From: Flavobacterium selenitireducens | GTDB taxonomy: Bacteria > Bacteroidota > Bacteroidia > Flavobacteriales > Flavobacteriaceae | Direction: 5' to 3' | NCBI RefSeq assembly: GCF_014748335.1 | Contig: NZ_JAAVIY010000006.1 | Coordinates: 1-64,000 of the forward strand | Length of the DNA: 64,000 bases | In this document: one piece after another, positions 10,343-20,700 of the stretch | Layout of the letters: every line of letters starts with the position of its first letter | Position numbering within the stretch: position 1 is the stretch's first letter | Translations under genes and position numbers: made by a program | Notes under the pieces: model-generated | The model's input: the letters and a program-made list of their open reading frames with translations, nothing else | Databases searched by the model: none | Told to the model about the DNA's origin: nothing

Positions 10343-11310
10343 TGAGGGCGACAGCTTTGGCGCTACTTATCTGTTCGGGAATCGGGCACGCACAATCGTA
10401 TGCGCCGGCGGAAGGTCTTCCCGGGTCGACCGCCATTTCCCGGCAAAGCCCGTCGTTCACAGCATGGGCTTCCGGCATCGAGGTCACGAGAGGTTACGTC
10501 AATGCTTCAGATCCGGACCAAAGCGCTTCAGGAAGTAATCTCGTCACAGCCGGGCAACCCGAACATGCGATTGGTTTCCCAGACGGTAACACGGTAAGTC
10601 TTGGCGACGGCGGATTTGCGGTTTGCACGTTCGAGTCGCCTATCGCCGACGGAAGCGGCTATGATTTCGCCGTTTTCGAGAACGGTTCGACGGCTTATCT
10701 CGAGTTGGCGTTTGTTGAAGCAAGTTCGGACGGCGTGCATTTTTTTCGCTTCCCGAATCACAGCGAAACGCAAACGGCGACGCAATTGGGGACGTTCGGG
10801 ACGCCGGTTGCGGGATTCTTGAACAACCTCGCCGGAAAATACGGTGCGCTGTACGGAACGCCTTTCGATCTTTCCGAACTTCCCGATGACGATTTGCTCG
10901 ACAAGCATTCCGTTACCCATATCAAGGTAATCGACGTCATCGGATCGGTCGACCCTCAATTCGGGCAGGCGGACAGCTTCGGCAATCTCGTCAACGATTC
11001 GTTTCCCACGCCTTTTAATTCAGGCGGCTTCGATTTGCAGGCGGTAGGCGTTATCCATAGCCAATTGGGTTTGAATGAACCGGATTTGGATTCCGCCCGG
11101 TTGTACCCGAATCCCACCACGGGAATGTCCACGGTGGAAATTCACGGTGCTTTCGAGCTTGAAGTCGCCGACGCATCCGGGAAAGTAATTGCGCGCAAAA
11201 AAAGCGAAAACTTCGATCAAATCGATGCTTCGGCTTTTGCCGACGGGATGTATCTCGTCAGGATCCGTCAGGAAAATGCCGAAAAGATCATAAAATTGAT
11301 AAAAATGTAA
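10342..11310 (+). CDS. Secreted protein of the B12 operon with T9SS sorting tail
   Basis: A 322-residue protein with a signal peptide (cleavage near GIGHAQ-S), a central ~200-residue globular region, and a type A sorting domain from LYPNPTTG (~262) to IKLIKM. The central region resembles 'cell surface protein' families found next to DUF5074 proteins; I do not recognise a catalytic motif. Co-transcription with the BtuG-like gene under a cobalamin riboswitch suggests a part in capture or hand-over of corrinoids at the cell surface; a BtuH-like role is possible but unproven. No TonB-dependent receptor follows, which is unusual for such an operon. Confidence 0.75.
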   Translation: MRATALALLICSGIGHAQSYAPAEGLPGSTAISRQSPSFTAWASGIEVTRGYVNASDPDQSASGSNLVTAGQPEHAIGFPDGNTVSLGDGGFAVCTFESPIADGSGYDFAVFENGSTAYLELAFVEASSDGVHFFRFPNHSETQTATQLGTFGTPVAGFLNNLAGKYGALYGTPFDLSELPDDDLLDKHSVTHIKVIDVIGSVDPQFGQADSFGNLVNDSFPTPFNSGGFDLQAVGVIHSQLGLNEPDLDSARLYPNPTTGMSTVEIHGAFELEVADASGKVIARKKSENFDQIDASAFADGMYLVRIRQENAEKIIKLIKM

Positions 11311-11313
11311 GGG

Positions 11314-11781
11314 CTAGAAACGCCCTTCGTCCTTGATAAGCTTGATCAACGACTGTAAATTTTCGTACTTTTCCTTGAACGCCACGGTGGTTTTGATCTG
11401 TCCCAAAGTGAATTCGACGATTTCCTGGCCTTCGAGTTTTTTCTCGAGTTCGGGCGTGATCAGGATGTTGGCGGAAACGTTGGGGCGACCCGGAGCTGAC
11501 GCGGCATATTCGACCGGAATGTTGTCGTAAATGATGTTTTCGCCATTCGACAATCGAATGCGGACGCCTTTCCCACTAACCGAATTGAGGGTTGAGGTTT
11601 TGAGTACAAGGTGTTTGTCCTGTTCGGAATTGGATTTGTAAGTCGAGATAGCGATGGCGCTTCCGGGCTTGGTAAGGGCCATTTCGTAGTCGATTTGATT
11701 GACGGGATCGCGTTTTTCAGAAGTTTGGGCGAGCGCGGCCGTTCCGAGGAAAAGAAGGCTCAAAAGGAGAAGTTTTTTCAT
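11314..11781 (-). CDS. Secreted protein of unknown function (155 aa)
   Basis: The product has a clear signal peptide (MKKLLLLSLLFLGTAALAQ) and a mature part of about 136 residues without a motif I recognise. It is predicted to be periplasmic or exported. It ends three bases from the converging B12 operon and is not obviously part of an operon. Codon use is like its neighbours. Confidence 0.7.
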   Translation of the reverse strand: MKKLLLLSLLFLGTAALAQTSEKRDPVNQIDYEMALTKPGSAIAISTYKSNSEQDKHLVLKTSTLNSVSGKGVRIRLSNGENIIYDNIPVEYAASAPGRPNVSANILITPELEKKLEGQEIVEFTLGQIKTTVAFKEKYENLQSLIKLIKDEGRF

Positions 11782-11897
11782 TGAAAAGGATATTGGTTAG
11801 GTAGTTATAACAACCGGAGCGAAATTTTATTGCTCATTCCAACGCGCCGGTTTCGAATTCCAGTTTCCGACCATTTATTTTTTCACTGCTCAAATTG

Positions 11898-12074
11898 CTA
11901 TTCCACTTCAGTATGGTCGGTGATCTCAAGGTCCATTCCCATCGAGATCCTTAGCTTCGGAAAAACGGGCGAGATTGTTTTGATAGGTCCGAATAGTCCG
12001 CCTGACGGTAGATATGGTCCGGTTGCTATCGGATACTGATCGGCCGGAATCTTCGAACCAGAAATACGAATCAT
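11898..12074 (-). CDS. Possible small protein (58 aa), uncertain
   Basis: A 58-codon frame starts with ATG 34 bases after the stop of the serine hydrolase gene and ends with TAG. The product is rich in Pro and Gly in its middle (GPYLPSGGLFGP) and ends in an acidic tail (LEITDHTEVE). It has no signal peptide or membrane segment and I recognise no family. It lies in an otherwise empty 327-base spacer, so it could be a real small gene, the remnant of a larger one, or chance. Nothing else is visible between 11782 and 12108. Confidence 0.3.
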   Translation of the reverse strand: MIRISGSKIPADQYPIATGPYLPSGGLFGPIKTISPVFPKLRISMGMDLEITDHTEVE

Positions 12075-12108
12075 TGTTTGCGGCGGCTTTTGCGGTCGCT
12101 TTTAAAAG

Positions 12109-13317
12109 TTAGTCCAATTCGTCCTCTTTCTCTTTTTTAAACGGATAATCCCCGAACAGAGGCGCCAGTTTGCGCACCATGTACGGTTTTCGTGAAAACT
12201 TGTTCGAAAGCGCCACGATCATCACTTTTTCGTTTTTGAGATTGACATAAGAGGAAGTATTGCCGTGCCACCAGCCGTTGTGGAAATAAAAATGCTGGCC
12301 GGTGACCCATTCGATCATCCGGATCCCGAGGCCGTAATTCTTCTCGCCTTTGTGTTCGTAACTGTAACCGACGTACACCTGTTTGATGAGGTCCGGATTA
12401 AGGTAATCCGGGGCGTAGCGCGCCATGTCGAACTTCATGAGGTCGCGCGGTGTCGAGTAAATGTTTTTGTCGCCATAAACCGAATCAAGAAAATCCATGC
12501 CGATTTCAACACCATTTCCTTTGTAAGACGGAATGATGCGCTTGCGATCCTTTTCGTAATCCATCACAAACGTGTCTTTCATGCCCAACGGATCGAAAAT
12601 CATCCGTTTCATCGCTTTCGGATAAGACAAACCCGTAATCTTTTCAATAATGAGCGCCAACATGGCATAGTTCGTATTGCAATAGGCAAAACTCCTGTCC
12701 GCCGGACGGTCGAGAGGCGTGTCGAATTTGATGAAAAGATCGAGAATGTCCCGGTTGGTCAACACTTGTTTCTTATCCCATATTTCCTTGCGGTCGGCGT
12801 AATACGCATAATTGGTAAGCCCGCTGCGGTGGTTGAGCAACATGCGCACGGTCACGTCGGGATAGGGGAAATCCTTGAGAATCGTATTGACTTTCTGGTC
12901 GAGCTCGATCTTCCCGGAATCGATGAGCAGCAAAACAGCGGTTGCGGTAATGACTTTGGAAACCGAGGCAATGTGGAGAGGCGTGTGCTCGTCCATGGTG
13001 ATCTTGCGGTTTTTGTCGGCGACGCCCATGTAATTTTCGTACACGATCTGTCCGTTCTTGACCACGATCATGCTGAGGTTGTCCCGTTCCTCGTTCCAGT
13101 TTTTATCGACGAAGCGTTCTATCGCCTCGCGTTTTTTTCCTTTGTAGTCCAGGCCGAGCTTTGGTCCGGTAATCTTGAACGGCTCCATGTGAGCGAGCGT
13201 ATCGACGGATTTTTCGGTTTCGGTCTTTCCTTCCACCGGAATCTCGTTTTTGCATCCGGACAACAGGAAAACCAACGTAACAGCGTATATGGAGTAGCGT
13301 TTTATCGCAAAAATCAT
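12109..13317 (-). CDS. Serine hydrolase lipoprotein, beta-lactamase/class C family
   Basis: A 402-residue penicillin-binding-protein-like serine hydrolase (PF00144 type). The lipobox SGC places Cys22 as the lipidated residue. Catalytic motifs: Ser118-x-x-Lys121 (SVSK), Tyr212-x-Asn214 (YCN), and HNG in HNGWWHGN near residue 345 as the third motif. Members are D-aminopeptidases, esterases or cell-wall carboxypeptidases; the sequence does not say which. True antibiotic-degrading activity is unlikely to be the main role. It is transcribed from a TATATTTG box 20 bases upstream and has its own transcript. Confidence 0.85.
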   Translation of the reverse strand: MIFAIKRYSIYAVTLVFLLSGCKNEIPVEGKTETEKSVDTLAHMEPFKITGPKLGLDYKGKKREAIERFVDKNWNEERDNLSMIVVKNGQIVYENYMGVADKNRKITMDEHTPLHIASVSKVITATAVLLLIDSGKIELDQKVNTILKDFPYPDVTVRMLLNHRSGLTNYAYYADRKEIWDKKQVLTNRDILDLFIKFDTPLDRPADRSFAYCNTNYAMLALIIEKITGLSYPKAMKRMIFDPLGMKDTFVMDYEKDRKRIIPSYKGNGVEIGMDFLDSVYGDKNIYSTPRDLMKFDMARYAPDYLNPDLIKQVYVGYSYEHKGEKNYGLGIRMIEWVTGQHFYFHNGWWHGNTSSYVNLKNEKVMIVALSNKFSRKPYMVRKLAPLFGDYPFKKEKEDELD

Positions 13318-13337
13318 TTCAGGAAAGTGTATAAAAG

Positions 13338-13345
13338 CAAATATA
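13338..13345 (-). promoter_or_regulatory. -7 element of the serine hydrolase gene
   Basis: TATATTTG on the minus strand, an exact TAnnTTTG match, 20 bases from the ATG. Confidence 0.5.
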
Positions 13346-13468
13346 GAGAAACGCCAAACATTGAAACGACCGCATTTGTTAATGATTTTTTAAACTTATC
13401 GGATGAATGGCGATAATCAGTTGTGATTCAGCAAATAAAACCAATGTTTTTTGTGGATAAAAAAAGTT

Positions 13469-13498
13469 TTGACATCGTTTTCGTAAACCTTACTTTTG
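13469..13498 (+). promoter_or_regulatory. Promoter of the saccharopine dehydrogenase gene
   Basis: TTG (13469-13471), 19-base spacer, TACTTTTG (13491-13498): a complete Bacteroidota primary-sigma promoter, 20 bases upstream of the ATG. Confidence 0.75.
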
Positions 13499-13518
13499 GC
13501 GGCATAATTAGCTGACAC

Positions 13519-14733
13519 ATGAAATTTGCCATTATAAGAGAGCGCAAAAACCCGCCGGACAGACGCGTCGTTTTTAGCCCCGATGCGCTCGTGGAGCTGC
13601 GTGAGACGTTTCCGCAAGCCGAAATAAAAGTCGAAAGTTCGCCCATTCGCGTCTTCACGGACGAGGAATATCGCGAAAAAGGTTTCGAGGTGACCGACGA
13701 TGTTTCGGATTGCGACGTGTTCATCGGCGTGAAAGAAGTGCCTGTCGAAGCATTGGTAGCCAAAAAAACGTATTTCTTCTTTTCGCATACGATCAAAAAA
13801 CAACCGCACAACCAAAAACTGATGCAGGCCATTCTCGAAAAGAAAATCGAGTTATACGACCACGAAACGATCGTCAATGAGAACCACGTCCGCCTTATCG
13901 GATTCGGGCGCTATGCCGGAATTGTCGGGGCTTACAACGGATTGCGCGCATTCGGCGTCAAATATGAATTGTTCGACCTCCCGAAAGCGGAAACCCTAAA
14001 AGGGCAGTCTGAAATGGAAGCTCGCGTGAAGCGCGTGATGTTGCCGCCAATCAAGATCGTGCTTACGGGATTCGGCAAAGTTGGCAAAGGAGCCAAGGAC
14101 TTTTTGGACGCAATAAAGATCAAGGAGGTTCCGGTCGATGATTTCCTCAACAAACGCTTCTCTGACCCGGTTTACACCCATATCGACGTTTTGGATTACA
14201 ACAAACGCAAGGACGGAAAGAAACTGGATAAACACGATTTTTACTCCAATCCCGACCAATATGAATCGGATTTTGAACGGTTTACCAAAGTTGCCGATGT
14301 CTTCATGGCCGGGCATTTTTACGGAAACGGCGCGCCTGTGATCCTTTCGCGCGAAATGCTGCGCAAGCCGGACAATAAGATTAAGGTCGTGGCCGACATT
14401 TCGTGCGATGTAGACGGTCCTGTCGCGACCACGATCCGCTCGTCTACGATTGCCGACCCGCTTTACGGATACCTGCCGTCTGAACATAAGGAAGCTGACG
14501 TGTTCCATCCGTCCGCGATCGTGGTGATGGCGGTAGACAATTTGCCGTGCGAACTTCCAAAAGACGCCAGCGAAGGCTTCGGGCGCATGTTCCTCGACCA
14601 CGTGATCCCAGCGTTTTTCAATGAGGATAAAGACGGCGTGCTCGATCGGGCGCTGATCGCCAAAGATGGCCAACTGACGGAAAAGTTCCGCTACCTCGAA
14701 GATTATGCGCATCCCGTCGTCCACGGGAAATAG
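13519..14733 (+). CDS. Saccharopine/alanine dehydrogenase-fold enzyme (saccharopine dehydrogenase, L-lysine forming)
   Basis: A 404-residue NAD-dependent enzyme of the AlaDH/PNT fold. The N-terminal half starts MKFAIIRERKNPPDRRV, with the Arg-Glu-rich opening shared by alanine and saccharopine dehydrogenases, and the NAD-binding motif is GFGKVGKG near residue 181. The likely reaction is the interconversion of saccharopine with lysine and 2-oxoglutarate, which in flavobacteria is usually read as lysine breakdown. Cytoplasmic, single-gene unit with a strong promoter and a perfect terminator. No partner gene for the second half of lysine degradation is next to it. Confidence 0.8.
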   Translation: MKFAIIRERKNPPDRRVVFSPDALVELRETFPQAEIKVESSPIRVFTDEEYREKGFEVTDDVSDCDVFIGVKEVPVEALVAKKTYFFFSHTIKKQPHNQKLMQAILEKKIELYDHETIVNENHVRLIGFGRYAGIVGAYNGLRAFGVKYELFDLPKAETLKGQSEMEARVKRVMLPPIKIVLTGFGKVGKGAKDFLDAIKIKEVPVDDFLNKRFSDPVYTHIDVLDYNKRKDGKKLDKHDFYSNPDQYESDFERFTKVADVFMAGHFYGNGAPVILSREMLRKPDNKIKVVADISCDVDGPVATTIRSSTIADPLYGYLPSEHKEADVFHPSAIVVMAVDNLPCELPKDASEGFGRMFLDHVIPAFFNEDKDGVLDRALIAKDGQLTEKFRYLEDYAHPVVHGK

Positions 14734-14746
14734 AATCGATACAAAG

Positions 14747-14774
14747 TGCTTCCCTGACCGGAAGCATTTTTTTT
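14747..14774 (+). terminator. Terminator after saccharopine dehydrogenase
   Basis: Stem tgcttcc (14747-14753) / ggaagca (14760-14766) followed by eight T residues. Confidence 0.85.
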
Positions 14775-14782
14775 GATATTCC

Positions 14783-14790
14783 TATATTTG
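14783..14790 (+). promoter_or_regulatory. -7 element of the PUL regulator gene
   Basis: TATATTTG, an exact TAnnTTTG match, 16 bases before the GTG start codon. No well-spaced -33 TTG. Confidence 0.45.
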
Positions 14791-14806
14791 GACAAACGCA
14801 TTTCAA

Positions 14807-17569
14807 GTGAGATTCCCGAGATTACTATTTGCCGTCGTGTACTGTTCCATGTTTGCCGTTTGTGCCCAGGACATTCCGGGCGCGAACCTGTTGCCTTTCG
14901 TGGAGAATTTTACGAAATCCGAATACAAAGGCGACAACCAGGTTTGGGACCTCGCCCAGGGAAAAGACAAAGCCATGTACTTTGCCAACAACCATTACTT
15001 TTTGCGCTACAACGGCGTGAAATGGGAGCGGTATTCGCTGCCGAACCGGAGTATCATCAGGTCATTGATGGCTGACGGCGACAGGATTTACACCGGTTCG
15101 TACAACGATTTCGGCTATTGGCAAAGGCGGGACGGGAAAATGATCTACACGTCTATCGCCCAAACAAAAAATTGCTTCGGACACGACGACAATGAAGAAA
15201 TCTGGAAAATCTTTAAGTCAGGCGGCAAGATCTACTTCCAAAGTTTCAACGAAATTTTTATCCTGTCGAAAAACGGAACGGTGGAAAAAATTAAATTTCC
15301 CCATCAAATTTCCTACTGTTACCTCGTTGAGGGCACGATATACGCGGCAACCGTCCGCCAGGGCGTTTATGTGATGCAAGGCAATAAGTTCGTCAAAAAA
15401 GAAAAATGGACGCCGCTTTCGGGAGCCGTTATCCATCACATCGAGAAATACGACGGCCACATGTATGTCTTTACGAAGAATCACGGCGTATTTGTAGAGC
15501 TCGATGGTCAATTGGCCCCGTGGTCACATCCGTTCAACGCCCAACTCAAACAACACGTCATCCTTTCGGCCAAGTTCGTCAATGGCGGGAGATTGGTCAT
15601 TGGTACCGGACTTCAGGGTTTATACCTCATGGATATTAAAAAAGGCAGCATCCGCCACCTTAGCCGCGAAAATTCCATAAAGAATAACGCCGTGTTAAGC
15701 CTGGCGGTCGACAGCGAAAACGACTTGTGGCTCGGGCTCGACAATGGTATTGCGCATATCGAAATCAATTCGCCGGTCGACGTGTTTTCGGACAGTTCCG
15801 GCGTGATGGGCTCCGTATACGCACTGAATCCGATGCCTGACGGATACGTATTGCTTACCAACAACGGCGTTTTTACCTACCGCAATTCGACGCTTGAGTC
15901 CGTTCCGGGATCACAGGGCCAGGTTTGGGACATTTACCGCAACGGAGATAAGTTCATAATCGGCCACAACGACGGCACCTTCGTATTCGACGGCAACCAC
16001 TTGACCAAAGCCAATTCGGTAAACGGCGGTTGGGAATTCGTCCGGAGCCGGTTCGACGGCGTTTTTTTCCAGGCCACCTACGCCGGTGTGGTGCTTTATA
16101 GAAATGCGGATAACCTGTCCGATCCCGTTTTTTTAAAGGGTTTCGTAAAACCGATACGCAACATCGAGCAAAACAAACCGGGAGAAATCTGGGCGGCCGA
16201 CAACTACAAAAGTCTTTACCGGGTCACGTTCGATCGGGATTTCAGGACAACGAAAGTGGAAAACATCAGCCAAATAAGCGGTCTCAACAACGATTTCGGC
16301 GTCAAGATATTCAGTTATAAAAACGAGTTGTTTTTTCTGGTGGACAAGTCATGGTTTACGTACAACGCCATTTCGGGCAAGCTTGAGAAGGATGTGTTGT
16401 TCAACAAGGCTTTTAAGGGAATTTCCGATATCATTCCGGTAGACGACGAGAGCTTCATCGTTGAAAAATCGGGGCTTTTGTACGTCATCCGCCAGAATCA
16501 AGGTCAATTCGATTGGGAACTTATCCCTGAAAAATATTATCAGGGCAAGGTGATTTTCGAAAATACCAAAGCGTATAAGATAGGCGAGCGCATTTTCATC
16601 AATCTCGACGATGGCTTTATTTCGTATCATCCGAAGGGAAAAACGACCGATCCCGGCAGCGTCAGGGTAGAAGGTTTTTACGAAGGCAACCTGATAGGGA
16701 AAGCGACTTCCATCAAGAACAGCCATCCGGTGGAATTGCACGTCATATCTCCGTATTTCGGTTATCATCGCCCGAATCTTTACTACAGGACTGGAGATTC
16801 GGGTGATTATTTTCCGATAAGCCAGGGACAAGTCGTACTTAACAATTTATCGGGTGGAAATCACGATATCGGCATTTATTCATTTGACGGCAATTCGTAC
16901 AAAAAGCTCACGGCATATAGTTTTTATGTCAGGTTTCCGTGGTACATCTCGTTTTGGATGATTATCGTGTATGTATTGGTCATCGCGCTTATTTTCTTTG
17001 TCTATTATCGGTGGAATCATCTTCGCACGAAACAGAAATTGGAACTGCAGGAGGAAGAACTGCGTCACCAACGCAAGATAATGGAAATGGAGCTCAAGCG
17101 CGAAAACGAACTCAACATCCAGGAGTACGAAAAGCACATTCTCGAACTGGAAGTCCAGTCCAAATCGTCCCAAGTCGCGGGCAAGTCACTATCAATTGCA
17201 AAGCAATCCGAAATGATGGAAAACATCGCGAAAATCCTCGAATCGGAAAGCAATATTTCGCGCCTAAAGGCTGAAATCAAAAAAGTGATCAAGCATAACG
17301 CCGTCAACAGACATGAATGGGAATCGTTCGAATCCAATTTGAGCCAGGTGCACAACGACTTCGTAAAAAATCTCACGAAGCAGTATCCGACACTTACCTC
17401 CAAGGATATTCGCCTGAGCATTTACCTAAGGATGAATCTCTCTTCAAAAGAGATCGCGCCACTGATGAACATTTCGTTTCGCGGAGTGGAATTGCACCGC
17501 TATCGCTTGCGAAAAAAGTTAGGGCTTTCCAATGACGAGAACCTTTCCAAGTTTATGCTTGGGCTCTGA
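14807..17569 (+). CDS. Membrane-spanning propeller regulator with C-terminal HTH
   Basis: A 920-residue one-component sensor-regulator. It has a signal peptide (cleaved near CAQ, residue 21), a long periplasmic region with two-component-regulator-type propeller repeats (~30-610), and a Y_Y_Y-like Ig domain (~630-705). One membrane helix follows (WYISFWMIIVYVLVIALIFF, ~712-735), then a cytoplasmic coiled coil (~740-800) and a LuxR-type HTH at the C-terminus (SSKEIAPLMNISFRGVELHRYRLRKKL). It lacks the histidine kinase and receiver of a hybrid two-component system. It lies immediately upstream of susC in the same direction and is the obvious regulator of the PUL. The start codon is GTG; the first ATG lies inside the signal peptide. 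Confidence 0.88.
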   Translation: MRFPRLLFAVVYCSMFAVCAQDIPGANLLPFVENFTKSEYKGDNQVWDLAQGKDKAMYFANNHYFLRYNGVKWERYSLPNRSIIRSLMADGDRIYTGSYNDFGYWQRRDGKMIYTSIAQTKNCFGHDDNEEIWKIFKSGGKIYFQSFNEIFILSKNGTVEKIKFPHQISYCYLVEGTIYAATVRQGVYVMQGNKFVKKEKWTPLSGAVIHHIEKYDGHMYVFTKNHGVFVELDGQLAPWSHPFNAQLKQHVILSAKFVNGGRLVIGTGLQGLYLMDIKKGSIRHLSRENSIKNNAVLSLAVDSENDLWLGLDNGIAHIEINSPVDVFSDSSGVMGSVYALNPMPDGYVLLTNNGVFTYRNSTLESVPGSQGQVWDIYRNGDKFIIGHNDGTFVFDGNHLTKANSVNGGWEFVRSRFDGVFFQATYAGVVLYRNADNLSDPVFLKGFVKPIRNIEQNKPGEIWAADNYKSLYRVTFDRDFRTTKVENISQISGLNNDFGVKIFSYKNELFFLVDKSWFTYNAISGKLEKDVLFNKAFKGISDIIPVDDESFIVEKSGLLYVIRQNQGQFDWELIPEKYYQGKVIFENTKAYKIGERIFINLDDGFISYHPKGKTTDPGSVRVEGFYEGNLIGKATSIKNSHPVELHVISPYFGYHRPNLYYRTGDSGDYFPISQGQVVLNNLSGGNHDIGIYSFDGNSYKKLTAYSFYVRFPWYISFWMIIVYVLVIALIFFVYYRWNHLRTKQKLELQEEELRHQRKIMEMELKRENELNIQEYEKHILELEVQSKSSQVAGKSLSIAKQSEMMENIAKILESESNISRLKAEIKKVIKHNAVNRHEWESFESNLSQVHNDFVKNLTKQYPTLTSKDIRLSIYLRMNLSSKEIAPLMNISFRGVELHRYRLRKKLGLSNDENLSKFMLGL

Positions 17570-17611
17570 CTATTTTTTTAACAATTGAGGCCAACTGGGT
17601 ACTTATCGCAA

Positions 17612-17633
17612 CTACATCATCGCTACATCATCG
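17612..17633 (+). repeat. Tandem 11-bp repeat upstream of susC, candidate operator
   Basis: CTACATCATCG occurs twice head to tail (17612-17622, 17623-17633). Its core appears inverted as TGATGTAG at 17709-17716. The repeats lie between the PUL regulator and susC, where a binding site for the regulator is expected. Confidence 0.4.
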
Positions 17634-17751
17634 CAATTCGATTTTAGTAAAATATTATGATTATCAAGTAACTGGTTTCGAGATTATTAATGTCGTAAAA
17701 ACGGTGTTTGATGTAGTTTTGTTGTATTGTTTAAAGTCGCAACTATAACGT

Positions 17752-17783
17752 TTGAAATACGTACATTGGTGTTGCTAACTTTT
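17752..17783 (+). promoter_or_regulatory. Candidate susC promoter
   Basis: TTG (17752-17754), 21-base spacer, TAACTTTT (17776-17783), one mismatch to TAnnTTTG, 11 bases before the ATG. Confidence 0.35.
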
Positions 17784-17794
17784 AACAAATAGAT

Positions 17795-20700
17795 ATGAGA
17801 AATTTTATTTTCTGCCTTTTGGCAATTCTCTCCCTGCCTTCCTGGGTGGCCGCACAAGGCATAACGGGAAAGGTGGTGGACGAGCAGCAGCTTCCGCTAC
17901 CGGGAGTCAACGTCAATGTGGTGGGCAGTACCAATGCGACGGCAACTGACCTCGACGGTAACTTTACAATCAACGCCAATCCCGGCCAGCAACTTGAATT
18001 TACAATGATTGGTTTCGCCAATCAACGAGCGGTTGCAGCAAATGGGATGTCGATCGTTCTCAAGGTTTCCTCGACAGAACTCACCGAAGTCGTGGTCATA
18101 GGATACGGAACCGCGAGAAAACGAGACCTGACCGGCTCGATAGTAAAGGTGTCCGGCAGAGAGGTCGCAGACAAACCGAATGCCAATGCGGTAGCGTCGC
18201 TCCAGGGCAAGGTTGCAGGTCTCAACGTAGTCAACAGCGGCACGCCGGGGCAACAGCCGGACATCCGTATCCGAGGTACGATAAGTCGCTACAAAACGCA
18301 ACCACTGTTTGTAATCGATGGAATTTTTAACGACAATATGGACTATGTCAATCCCAACGACATTGAGTCCATGGAAGTACTGAAAGACCCTTCATCATTG
18401 GCAATATTTGGTGTAAGAGGAGCCAACGGCGTGATCATCGTAACAACCAAGAAAGGTGTGTTGGGAAAAACGACCGTCAACTTTAACGTCTCAACCGGCG
18501 TCAAGACGATTACCGACCGGCCAAGCATGACTAATGGAACACAATTTCGACAACTCTATGATCAACAACGTCAAAATGAGGGATTGGCACCTTACGCTTA
18601 CTATAACCTTTACAATGCCAATACCGATTGGGTAGACGAGATAAAGGCCGATTCACCGATGATCACGATTTATAACCTTTCGATCTCGAACGCCACGGAA
18701 AAAAATAAAATTTATTTTGGAGCGGGCTTCCACGAAGAAGATGGGCTTATCAAATACGAGAAATTCAAGAAATTCACGTTTAATATCAACGACGAGCTCA
18801 CGATAAGCGACCGCTTTAAGGTCGGTGCCGGCATAAACGGATCCGACATGAGACTTCCGCAGATGCACAACTTCGTGTCTTCGTTGAACGCGACACCAAT
18901 CGTCCAGCCTTTCAACGCGGCTCAAAACCTTTACAACCAGCTGCCGACCGATATGGGCGCTGCACAAATTGGTAATCCCGTGGGTAACCTCGAGGAAACG
19001 CGTTACACACAAATCGGTCGCAACACGCGGTTCGTCGGTAACGCTTTCGCGGAAGTGAAACTGCTCGACGGTCTTAAATTCAGGGCAGGATACCTGGCTG
19101 ATCTGAGTTTCAACCAGTCTAGAGGATACACTCCGATTTTTGACGTTTACGCCGCCGAAACCGATGAAGTTACACCGTATGCGGGACGTCTGCTGACATC
19201 GGTCACCCAAGCTAAGAGTGACTATCAGCAACTTCAGCAGGAACTGTTGCTTACTTACGCAAAATCCTTTGGCAAACACGATTTCACGCTCCTTGGCGGA
19301 TACACCAGGAACGAACTTCGCTTCAGCAGCGTTAATGGCTCGGTCAATCAGTTCGTGGGTGGGATCCCCATTCCTAATAACCCTCGCTTTTGGTATCTCG
19401 GAGTCTATCCATTCGGTGACCCTGATTCGCGAATCTCTAATTCAGAGGAGTACGACAGCGGAACCGCAAGTTACCTGGCGCGCGTTCTATACAACTACGA
19501 CGGGAAGTATTTGCTGAATGCCTCGTTTAGAAGGGACGGTTCTTCCGATTTGCGAAAGTGGCAGAATTTCTGGTCGGTAGGTGCCGGTTGGGAAATCACG
19601 AAAGAAAGTTTCATGAGCAACCAAAAGGTATTCGATTATTTGAAGCTAAAAGGATCGGTCGGCGTTCTTGGAAATGCGTTTACACCAATAAGATATCCGA
19701 CTTATCCTGGATACACCGAAGGAGCGACGGCTGTGGTAGGAAACGGCCCGGGCGATGAAAATCAGGCACTCGTTCCTTCCTTTGTTGCGGCATTCGAGAA
19801 TAATCCGAACCTAAAATGGGAAACGGTCACGTCCTATGAGGCAGGCCTCGAGTTCGCGACCCTCAACAACCGATTGACGTTCGAAGGAGCCTACTATCAC
19901 AAAAAAACAGAGGATCTTTTGAGTTATGTCAATCTCGGCGCTTTACCCTTCTTTGTGAATGCCGGTGAAGTGGAGAATAAAGGCTGGGAATTAGCGGCTA
20001 CCTGGAAAGACAACATAGGTGATTTTACGTACTCGATTTCGGGCAATTTCACCACGATCAGCAACCGGGTGAATTCCGTGGTAGAAGATGGCTTCGAAAT
20101 TTTTGAAAATCCTGCGATCCTTAAGGCGGGATACCCGATTGGAGCATTTTACGGATATCAAGTGGAAGGCATTTACCAATCTTATGCTGACATTCTATCT
20201 TCACCGCCAAGTTCGTTGGGATCGTACGACGTAGGGGATCTTAAATTCAGAGACAGAAACGGGGACGGCGTGTTGAATGCGGATGACAGGACGGTAATCG
20301 GAAACCCTACACCGGATTTTACCTATGGCGTCAACGTCAATCTTGGATACAAAGGCTTTTCGTTCAGCGCGGATCTGCAAGGCGTTTACGGAAACGAAAT
20401 CTTCCGCGACTGGGGCAATGGATCTACTTTTACACAATTCAACTATCGTACTGACCGCCTCAACGCATGGAACGGCGCCGGAACTTCAAACTGGGAACCA
20501 CGCCTCAACAGCGCATCAGGCTACAATACGAACAACGTATCTACTTATATGATAGAGGACGGAAGCTACGCCCGTCTGCGCAATCTGCAACTTGGCTACC
20601 AGTTCGAGACCAGAGTACTGCAAAAAGCATATATACAGGACTTAAGGATTTTCGTCAATGCACAAAATGCGGTGACCTGGAGCAAAACCTCGGGATTCAC

